From: CAXBYZ01 sp963980215
Lineage (GTDB): Bacteria > Patescibacteriota > Microgenomatia > UBA1400 > CG1-02-47-37
Direction of reading: 5' to 3'
Length of the DNA: 13,797 nucleotides
NCBI GenBank assembly: GCA_963980215.1
Contig: CAXBYZ010000023.1
Coordinates: 1 to 13,797, forward strand
Shown: positions 5,288-10,811 of the stretch, one piece after another
Layout: every line of letters begins with the position of its first letter
Numbering within the stretch: position 1 is the first letter of the stretch
The notes under the pieces: model-generated
The model's input: only the letters and a program-made list of their open reading frames with translations
Told to the model about the DNA's origin: nothing
Database searches by the model: none
Made by a program: the position numbers and the translations under genes

Positions 5288-6344
5288 AGCGATTTTGGTA
5301 AAGAATGCTTTCAACATGGTCAAAAATGGCCTGCCAGTCGTCGTTGACTGGAAGTAGAACCCACTGACCATAGAGTGAGGCTGGGGGGTTGTAGAGTAGG
5401 GCTGGAATGTCTTCGTCTTCACTCCCCTGGTCGATAATACCAGTTCTAATGTTAGTTTGATCAAGCTTAACTCCAAGCTTGAAAAGATCTAGGTAGGTTT
5501 TCGAGGGTAGATCAGTTTTAACAGAATAATTAAAGACAGTTTTTAACTGGCGAATTTTTTTAAGATCAAAGAGGGTGTTGGCTTTTAAGAGCTTATCTTT
5601 AAATGACAAGATAATGAGTTGTTGTCTTTGAGATCTAGCGTAGTCAGTGCCTTCAATACCCTCGGCGTGGCGAGAACGAACATATTTTAAAGCGGTTGCA
5701 CCATTCATGGTTTGTTGGCCTGATTTAAACTCAAGCTTTTCGTAACGGTTCTCTTCTGGCATGACAGCTTCTTTGCCGGGAATGGGGTATTGGTTGTCAA
5801 CAAAACTGTGAGGAACATTAACAGAGATACCTTCAACTACATCGATAGCTTCTTTGAAGCCAGAGAAGTCTAGTAAAACGGCGTAGTGGATTGGTTGATT
5901 AATGATTTCAGAGACGGCTGATTTAGTTAAAGTTAGGCCACCATTTTTTTGCTTTTCTTCTCCAAGCATGTAGGCGGCATTTAACTTTGAACTCAAAGAC
6001 TCTACCCAGATATCTCTGGGAAGAGATATTAAAACAGTGTCGGCAGTGGTTTGGTCGACTGAGATGACCATGATGCTATCGGTTAAGTCTGCACCATCAT
6101 GGTTGCCGCCGCCGGCTCCAAGAAGCAAGATATTGGTTCTGTTTTTGTAGGAGTTCAAGTGCTGAATGCTGGGATTGATGGCTGAAATTAAGTTTTTAGG
6201 AACAGCTAGTGATTTTTTAATTAAAGTGAAGGATTTGGGAGTTAGATAAATTAATAAGAAAATGGTGAGTATTGCTAAAGAGGTGTAACTTAGGGGTTTA
6301 AAAAACCATAAGTGTTTGTAAAGTTTGCGTTTTAACTTAGACAT
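5286..6344 (-). CDS. LytR-CpsA-Psr (LCP) family envelope glycopolymer ligase
   Basis: LCP enzymes sit on the outer face of the membrane and attach polyprenyl-pyrophosphate-linked glycopolymers to peptidoglycan or, in some bacteria, to proteins. This 352-residue product has a short basic cytoplasmic N-terminus and one membrane helix (about 18-35). The catalytic domain carries the usual marks: NILLLGAGG (71-79), LTDSIMVISVD (87-97), SLPRDIW (107-113), KLNAAY (120-125), and YVRSRH with the later TDYARSQRQQ (221-242). The conserved D89, R110, D111, R223, R225, D234 and R237 are all present, so it should be active. No accessory C-terminal LytR domain is seen. The start ATG at 6344 has a weak AGGAAAG ribosome site about 11 bases upstream. 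The gene is divergent from the helicase operon across 43 bases and convergent with the transposase unit, whose palindrome abuts its stop. Confidence 0.92.
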   Translation of the reverse strand: MSKLKRKLYKHLWFFKPLSYTSLAILTIFLLIYLTPKSFTLIKKSLAVPKNLISAINPSIQHLNSYKNRTNILLLGAGGGNHDGADLTDSIMVISVDQTTADTVLISLPRDIWVESLSSKLNAAYMLGEEKQKNGGLTLTKSAVSEIINQPIHYAVLLDFSGFKEAIDVVEGISVNVPHSFVDNQYPIPGKEAVMPEENRYEKLEFKSGQQTMNGATALKYVRSRHAEGIEGTDYARSQRQQLIILSFKDKLLKANTLFDLKKIRQLKTVFNYSVKTDLPSKTYLDLFKLGVKLDQTNIRTGIIDQGSEDEDIPALLYNPPASLYGQWVLLPVNDDWQAIFDHVESILYQNR

Positions 6345-6372
6345 AAATTGATCTTTCCTGAATGGAGGGCTA

Positions 6373-6381
6373 TGTTATGAT
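6373..6381 (+). promoter_or_regulatory. Predicted leaderless promoter of the uvrD-like operon
   Basis: Extended -10 TGTTATGAT with 6 bases between it and the ATG at 6388, so the transcript is expected to begin at the start codon. No ribosome binding site is present in this spacer. The element overlaps, tail to tail, the -10 of the divergent LCP promoter. No convincing -35. Confidence 0.55.
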
Positions 6382-6388
6382 TCTAACA
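6380..6388 (-). promoter_or_regulatory. Predicted promoter of the LCP gene (extended -10)
   Basis: On the minus strand TGTTAGAAT (6388 down to 6380) predicts transcription from about 6373 and a leader of about 29 bases before the ATG at 6344. The leader includes a weak AGGAAAG ribosome site. It shares bases 6380-6381 with the divergent operon's -10, so the two promoters should be mutually exclusive. The combined sequence 6373-6388 is an imperfect inverted repeat, TGTTA-N6-TAACA. Confidence 0.5.
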
Positions 6389-8238
6389 TGACTGAAAACA
6401 TGCTAAAAGACCTTAATACAGAACAGAGACAAGCAGTAACTTTTGGTGAAGGCCCATTATTGATTTTGGCTGGAGCTGGAAGTGGCAAAACTAGAGCTTT
6501 GACTTACCGGGCTGCTTACCTGCTTTTGGAGAAAGAAATTTCACCAGAAAGAATTCTGTTGGTTACTTTTACTAACAAAGCGGCTGGAGAGATGAAGACT
6601 AGGATTGAAAAGTTGTTGAAAAAATTTGGTTCTGGAAAGAGCAAAAAAGATGAACTACCCTTTGCCGGTACTTTTCATAGTTTTTGTGCAAAGCTATTAA
6701 GAGAGCATGGTCATTTAATTAATATTCCAAAAGGTTTTACTATTTATGATGAGAGTGATTCTTTGGAAGCGATTAAGCAAGCTTTTTCTAACTTGGATGT
6801 TTCCGATAAAACTTATAAGCCTCGATCGGTTAAGGTGAGTATTTCTGGAGCGAAGAATGAGTTAATCTCTGCTCTTGAATATAGTCAGTATAAGCGAGGC
6901 TCTTTTCAGGAAGTAGTGGCTAGAGTTTACATTGAGTACCAGAGGTTACTAAAGCAGTATGATGCTTTGGATTTTGATGACTTATTGTTTATGACGGTTA
7001 AGTTGTTAAATCAAAAAAAAGAAGTATTAAATAAATTACGCGATCAATTTATGTATGTTTTGGTTGACGAGTATCAGGACACTAATAAGGCCCAGTATGA
7101 TTTGACGAAGATGCTGTCATCTAAGTGGAGTAATTTGTGTGCTGTAGGTGATTTTTCTCAATCTATCTATAGCTTTAGAGGGGCGGATTACAGGAATCTA
7201 AAAAGATTGAATAGTGATTTTCCTAATTTAAAGGTAGTTAATTTGGAACAAAATTATCGTTCGACTAAAAATATTTTGAAAGCGGCTAACCAAGTAATAT
7301 CTAAGATAACTTCTCACCCCATCTTAAAACTGTGGACAAAAGCAAGCGGTGGAGAGAAGTTAAAAGTTTATGAGGCAGGTAATGAAAAGGAGGAGGCAAA
7401 ATTTATTGTAGAAACTATTAAGAATAGTAAAATACAGCTATCTCAGGTGGCAATTTTGTATCGGACAAATGCTCAATCAAGGGTAATTGAAGAAGCTTTA
7501 ATGAAGGCTTCGATTTCTTATGTTTTGATTGGAGGGACTAGATTTTATTCAAGGCGTGAAGTTAAAGATTGTTTGGCTTATTTAAGGTTTCTGAGTAATC
7601 CAAAAGATAGTGTGAGTTATAAAAGGTTGGAAAAGATTGGAAAAAGAAGATTACAGAAATTTTTAGAGTGGAGGGAGGGAGGGAGTTATAAAAAAATGGA
7701 AAGTCGTGAGATCTTGGAGACAGTGTTAGAAGTAACTACTTATTTGGATAAATTTAATAAGGAGGATGAAGAGGATATGGCTCGGCTGGAGAATATTAAA
7801 GAACTTTCTAGTGTGGCTATGGAATTTAGTGATTTAACTGAGTTTTTGGAAAATGTGGCATTGGTGGAACAAACAGATGTAAAAAACAAAGACAATTCAG
7901 TGACTTTAATGACTCTTCATGCCTCCAAGGGTTTGGAATTTAGGATGGTGTTTATGATTGGAATGGAGGAAGGAATGTTTCCTCACTCAAGATCATTGCT
8001 GGACAGGCATGAACTGGAAGAAGAAAGAAGGCTTTGTTATGTGGGAATGACAAGAGCGATGGAAGAGTTGTATTTTTCTTATGCAAGAAGAAGACTTTAT
8101 TTTGGTTCGTTTTTGAATAACTCTGTAAGCAGGTTCTTGGCTGATATTGAAGAAGGGTTTTTGGAAATGGCTGGGATGAGTAAGTTTGAGACGCAGAATG
8201 AAGATTATGATGATATTATTGAATTAGATGATTATTAG
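6388..8238 (+). CDS. UvrD/PcrA/Rep-type superfamily 1A DNA helicase (short form)
   Basis: 3'-to-5' ATP-dependent DNA translocase/helicase of the kind used in nucleotide excision, mismatch repair or replication restart. Motifs in order: Q-motif LNTEQRQAV (9-17), Walker A AGAGSGKT (28-35), TFTNKAA (60-66), TFHSFC (95-100), Walker B VDEYQDTN (226-233), GDFSQSIYSFRGA (254-266), QNYRST (288-293), VTLMTLHASKGLEF (505-518) and EEERRLCYVGMTRA (544-557). All catalytic residues seem intact. At 616 residues it is about 100 shorter than typical PcrA/UvrD. The missing parts are most of the 2B subdomain (roughly 410-495 here) and the C-terminal extension after motif VI. The tail is acidic. It is first in a compact operon; the next gene overlaps its end by 11 bases. 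Naming it uvrD or pcrA specifically is not possible from sequence alone, because a second SF1A gene lies at the right end. Confidence 0.93.
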   Translation: MTENMLKDLNTEQRQAVTFGEGPLLILAGAGSGKTRALTYRAAYLLLEKEISPERILLVTFTNKAAGEMKTRIEKLLKKFGSGKSKKDELPFAGTFHSFCAKLLREHGHLINIPKGFTIYDESDSLEAIKQAFSNLDVSDKTYKPRSVKVSISGAKNELISALEYSQYKRGSFQEVVARVYIEYQRLLKQYDALDFDDLLFMTVKLLNQKKEVLNKLRDQFMYVLVDEYQDTNKAQYDLTKMLSSKWSNLCAVGDFSQSIYSFRGADYRNLKRLNSDFPNLKVVNLEQNYRSTKNILKAANQVISKITSHPILKLWTKASGGEKLKVYEAGNEKEEAKFIVETIKNSKIQLSQVAILYRTNAQSRVIEEALMKASISYVLIGGTRFYSRREVKDCLAYLRFLSNPKDSVSYKRLEKIGKRRLQKFLEWREGGSYKKMESREILETVLEVTTYLDKFNKEDEEDMARLENIKELSSVAMEFSDLTEFLENVALVEQTDVKNKDNSVTLMTLHASKGLEFRMVFMIGMEEGMFPHSRSLLDRHELEEERRLCYVGMTRAMEELYFSYARRRLYFGSFLNNSVSRFLADIEEGFLEMAGMSKFETQNEDYDDIIELDDY

Positions 8239-9307
8239 AGATATTGCACAAAATGAGATAGCTGATTTTGATAAATTGGCTACCCACCCGCTTCAGTCTT
8301 TTGAGTGGGGTGAGTTTAGGAAAACTACAAATGTAAAGGTAATAAGAAGGGGAATTTTTGAGGGCAATAAATTAATTACTCCTGTGCAAGTAACTATTCA
8401 TCCTATTCCTAAGACAAATTACAATGTTGGTTACTATCCAAAAGGGCCAATGCCTGATGAAAATCAGCTAAAATTACTTAGAACAATTGGGGAAGATAAT
8501 AATTGCATTATGGTTAAGATGGAGCCTAATATTGGCTCTAAGATTAGTGAAGATAGTCCCAACACTCATGCTTGGAAAACGATTGACGAATTTTTATTAG
8601 CTAGGGGTTTAAAATCAGGCAGACCCTTGTTTACGAGACACACCTTTCAACTTAGTTTGAAAGAGTCTGAAGAAAAATTATTAGCAGGGATGCACTCAAA
8701 GACAAGGTATAACATTCGTTTGGCTGAAAAAAAAGGCGTGAAGGTGATGGTTGATAACTCAAAAAATAGCTTTAAGTGGTTTTTGAGATTATTGTTTGAA
8801 CAGACAGTGGAGAGACAAGGTTTTTATGCTCATACTCCCAAGTATTTTGAAAAGCTGTGGGCAGTATTAGAGCCGGCAGGTATAGCTCACTTGCTTCGAG
8901 CTTATTATGAAGACGAAACATTAGCGGTTTTTATGGTGTTTGTGTTTAATGGTACTATTTATTATCCTTATGGAGCCTCAACAAGAGAACATAAAGAGTT
9001 AATGGCTCCGAATTTGGTAATGTGGGAAACTATAAAACTAGGGAAGAAGCTTAACTGTGAACTACTCGATATGTGGGGAGCGTTGGGACCAAAACCTAAT
9101 AAAAAAGATTCATGGTATGGGTTTCATAAATTTAAGCAGGGGTATGGTGGAGATTTGGTAGAGTTTTTGGGAACTTATGATTTAGTGATTAATAAACAGC
9201 TTTATCCTTTGTACAAAATGGCGGATTCTTTGAGATGGAGCGGATTGAAGGCAAAAGCTTTTAGTAAAAAACAGCTTAGGAATGCAGCAAAAAAAATACT
9301 TAAATAA
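8228..9307 (+). CDS. FemAB-family aminoacyltransferase / GNAT-like ligase 1
   Basis: FemABX proteins use aminoacyl-tRNA to add bridge amino acids to the peptidoglycan precursor lipid II in the cytoplasm; CPR genomes encode many uncharacterised relatives. The 359-residue product has two GNAT-like halves. The N-terminal half carries PLQSFEWGEF (21-30), the common FemAB opening, and GYYPKGP (68-74). KTRYNIRLAEKKGVKV (158-173) starts the second half. YYPYGAST (245-252), MAPNLVMWETIKLGKK (259-274) and GFHKFKQGYGG (298-308) are the family's C-terminal motifs. The coiled-coil arm of staphylococcal FemA is absent, as in FemX-like short forms. The start ATG overlaps the helicase gene by 11 bases, with no clear ribosome site. 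A paralogue follows directly. The amino acid added and the acceptor are unknown. Confidence 0.87.
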   Translation: MIIRDIAQNEIADFDKLATHPLQSFEWGEFRKTTNVKVIRRGIFEGNKLITPVQVTIHPIPKTNYNVGYYPKGPMPDENQLKLLRTIGEDNNCIMVKMEPNIGSKISEDSPNTHAWKTIDEFLLARGLKSGRPLFTRHTFQLSLKESEEKLLAGMHSKTRYNIRLAEKKGVKVMVDNSKNSFKWFLRLLFEQTVERQGFYAHTPKYFEKLWAVLEPAGIAHLLRAYYEDETLAVFMVFVFNGTIYYPYGASTREHKELMAPNLVMWETIKLGKKLNCELLDMWGALGPKPNKKDSWYGFHKFKQGYGGDLVEFLGTYDLVINKQLYPLYKMADSLRWSGLKAKAFSKKQLRNAAKKILK

Positions 9308-10130
9308 ATCAAGTGATTTGAGGCAGTCTAGAAAATATGCTTTGTACATGGAGAGTATTGGCTGGAAAGTAGAAAATGGTATTTTTATAAAAAAGATCCC
9401 CTTTTTACCAATTTGCTTTGCTAAGTACCAAAGACCTAGTTGGCCAATAGATAAAAAAAGATTTTTAAAAACTTTGAAAGATAATAGAGTTATTTTGGTT
9501 TCAATTGAACCTAATACATGTGAAGATGAAAAAATTAATAAAGAGTTAATAAAACATGGTTATAATAAAAGATTGCCAATGCTTCCAAGTAAAACTATTT
9601 GGATTGATTTGAAAAAAAGTGAAAAAGAGTTGTTGGAGGCAATGCGAGCAAAAACTAGATATAACATTAAAAAGCATAGGAGGGCCGTTCAGGTGGTTGG
9701 TGGCGACAAGATAGATAATTGTGAGCTAATAAAGTTTTATAAACTTTATAAGAGTAATTGTAAGAGTAAAAAAATTTGGGGATTAACTCAAGAAGAAATG
9801 GTGAACTTGGTACAAAGTTTCTCAAAAAAATGTTATTTACTTTCTACAGATGAAGCAGGATTAATGCTTTTAGTTCATGATAAAGTGGCTTATTACTCTC
9901 ATAACGCATCAAGCAAGCAAGGGAGAAAACAATTTGTTCCAACCACACTGACTTGGGAGGCAATTAAACTAGCAAAGAAGCTTGGATGTTATCGATTTGA
10001 CTTTGAAGGGATTAGAGATGAAAGATATCCAATAACAAAAAAATGGGATGGTTTTACTAGGTTTAAGAAAGGGTTTGGGGGAGAGATGGTAGAATATATT
10101 GGATTATTTAATAAATGGAGGTTTTTATGA
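9282..10130 (+). CDS. FemAB-family aminoacyltransferase / GNAT-like ligase 2 (divergent paralogue)
   Basis: Second FemAB-like gene, 282 residues, about 75 shorter than its neighbour; the N-terminal GNAT half is reduced. Shared marks: DLRQSRKYALYMESIGWKV (12-30) as opening block, VSIEPNT (73-79), KTRYNIKKHRRAVQVV (124-139), SHNASS (206-211), PTTLTWEAIKLAKKLG (220-235) and GFTRFKKGFGGEMVEY (257-272). The strong match of the TRYNI and GGEMVEY regions to FemAB 1 suggests an old duplication followed by divergence, not a recent copy. The start ATG at 9282 lies 26 bases inside the previous gene. No spaced ribosome site is visible and the next ATG is residue 23, so the start is moderately sure. The stop TGA overlaps the start of the next gene (ATGA). 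It probably acts on the same envelope precursor; substrate unknown. Confidence 0.82.
   Translation: MQQKKYLNKSSDLRQSRKYALYMESIGWKVENGIFIKKIPFLPICFAKYQRPSWPIDKKRFLKTLKDNRVILVSIEPNTCEDEKINKELIKHGYNKRLPMLPSKTIWIDLKKSEKELLEAMRAKTRYNIKKHRRAVQVVGGDKIDNCELIKFYKLYKSNCKSKKIWGLTQEEMVNLVQSFSKKCYLLSTDEAGLMLLVHDKVAYYSHNASSKQGRKQFVPTTLTWEAIKLAKKLGCYRFDFEGIRDERYPITKKWDGFTRFKKGFGGEMVEYIGLFNKWRFL
10117..10121 (+). promoter_or_regulatory. Shine-Dalgarno GGAGG deciding the CDGSH gene start
   Basis: A clean GGAGG with a 5-base spacer precedes ATG at 10127, whereas the upstream in-frame ATG at 10115 overlaps the GGAGG itself and has no site of its own. This picks 10127 as the start. It is the clearest ribosome site in the window. 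Confidence 0.75.
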
Positions 10131-10318
10131 CTAAAGTAACATCAATTAAGAATGGACCCTTAAAAGTGGGCGGTGGAGTAAAGGTTGAAGATGCTCAAGG
10201 AGTAGAAAAAGTATTTGAAGAGAGTCAAGACGCCTGGTTGTGTCGATGTGGCAAGAGTGCAAATAAACCTTATTGCGATGGAACACATAGTAAGGTTGGA
10301 TTTAAAGCAGATAAATAA
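10127..10318 (+). CDS. CDGSH iron-sulfur domain protein (mitoNEET-like)
   Basis: A 63-residue protein that is almost only one CDGSH domain. It carries the signature C-R-C-G-K-S-A-N-K-P-Y-C-D-G-T-H with ligands C39, C41, C50 and H54, which bind a redox-active, labile 2Fe-2S cluster in this family. The N-terminal part is a short beta region (GPLKVGG, VFEES). There is no membrane segment, so it should be cytosolic. The annotated start could be placed at ATG 10115 (67 residues), but GGAGG with correct spacing supports 10127. Start and upstream stop overlap as ATGA, which points to translational coupling to the FemAB 2 gene. Its cellular role is unknown: electron transfer or cluster storage are general ideas for the family, and nothing here links it to a partner beyond operon position. 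Confidence 0.88.
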   Translation: MTKVTSIKNGPLKVGGGVKVEDAQGVEKVFEESQDAWLCRCGKSANKPYCDGTHSKVGFKADK

Positions 10319-10323
10319 AAATA

Positions 10324-10782
10324 ATGTACATTGCTCTAGAGAAAGTAAGGAGTCTTTATAATGTTGGTTCGGTAATGCGAACGATGAGTTTTTTTGGATT
10401 AAAAAATCTTATTTTGGTTGGATATTCTGGGAGGAAAAAACCAGGATTAGATGAACTGCATGAAAAAGTGAATAAGACATCTCTAGGGGCAGAAGAGGAC
10501 GTAAATATCATTTTTCTTAATGATAGTGAGAAATTGATAAAGTATTGCAAAAATAAAGACTTAAAACTAGTGGTTATAGAGCAGGATAAAAAAAGCGTTT
10601 CTTTAAGAGGTTTTAAAGCTAGTAAAAAGATGGTGATGGTTTTGGGAAATGAGGTTGATGGAGTGAGTCAAAAATTACTTAAAAAAGCAGATAAAATAGT
10701 TGAGATTCCCCGACTGGGTAGTAAAAAGTCCTTAAACGTTGCAACAACGGCAGGAATAGTGATTGAAACTTTAACAAGTTAA
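10324..10782 (+). CDS. SpoU/TrmH-family RNA 2'-O-methyltransferase
   Basis: SPOUT-fold enzyme that methylates ribose 2'-OH of tRNA or rRNA using S-adenosylmethionine. The 152-residue product is a minimal catalytic domain with no N-terminal substrate-binding extension. Motif 1 is NVGSVMRT (13-20, with the key R19), motif 2 is VLGNEVDGVS (106-115), and motif 3 is IPRLGSKKSLNVATTAGI (128-145), which forms the knot and SAM site. In length it resembles TrmL, but the N-terminus reads more like short TrmH/RlmB-type proteins of reduced genomes, so the target nucleotide is not assigned. The start ATG is 5 bases after the CDGSH stop, without a ribosome site. It is last in the operon, and a strong terminator begins at its stop codon. 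Confidence 0.88.
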   Translation: MYIALEKVRSLYNVGSVMRTMSFFGLKNLILVGYSGRKKPGLDELHEKVNKTSLGAEEDVNIIFLNDSEKLIKYCKNKDLKLVVIEQDKKSVSLRGFKASKKMVMVLGNEVDGVSQKLLKKADKIVEIPRLGSKKSLNVATTAGIVIETLTS

Positions 10783-10811
10783 CCAGTCAATCGATTGACT
10801 GGTGGGTTTTT
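10782..10811 (+). terminator. Intrinsic terminator of the helicase-FemAB-CDGSH-TrmH operon
   Basis: A perfect 22-base palindrome (arm ACCAGTCAATC at 10782-10792, complement 10793-10803) is followed by GGG and a T5 tract (10807-10811). It begins on the last base of the methyltransferase stop. The same bases contain the stop codon and last codons of the convergent helicase-nuclease gene. On the minus strand no T-tract follows the hairpin, so it should act mainly in the plus direction. Confidence 0.8.

Noticed and set aside
5240..5476. Minus-strand open frame over the palindrome and the LCP 3' end
   Set aside because: It lies antiparallel/out of frame to the LCP coding sequence, and its translation is partly palindrome-derived (RTWNF repeats). 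No independent coding evidence.
10115..10126. Upstream ATG as start of the CDGSH protein
   Set aside because: This ATG overlaps the GGAGG that is correctly spaced for the ATG at 10127, and the extra residues MEVF add nothing to the domain.
10365..10371. GGTTCGG match to the palindrome core in the TrmH-like gene
   Set aside because: Only 7 bases, no complementary arm, and it encodes the conserved NVGSV motif; chance match.
10356..10550. Minus-strand frame inside the TrmH-like gene
   Set aside because: Shadow of a gene with intact SPOUT motifs.
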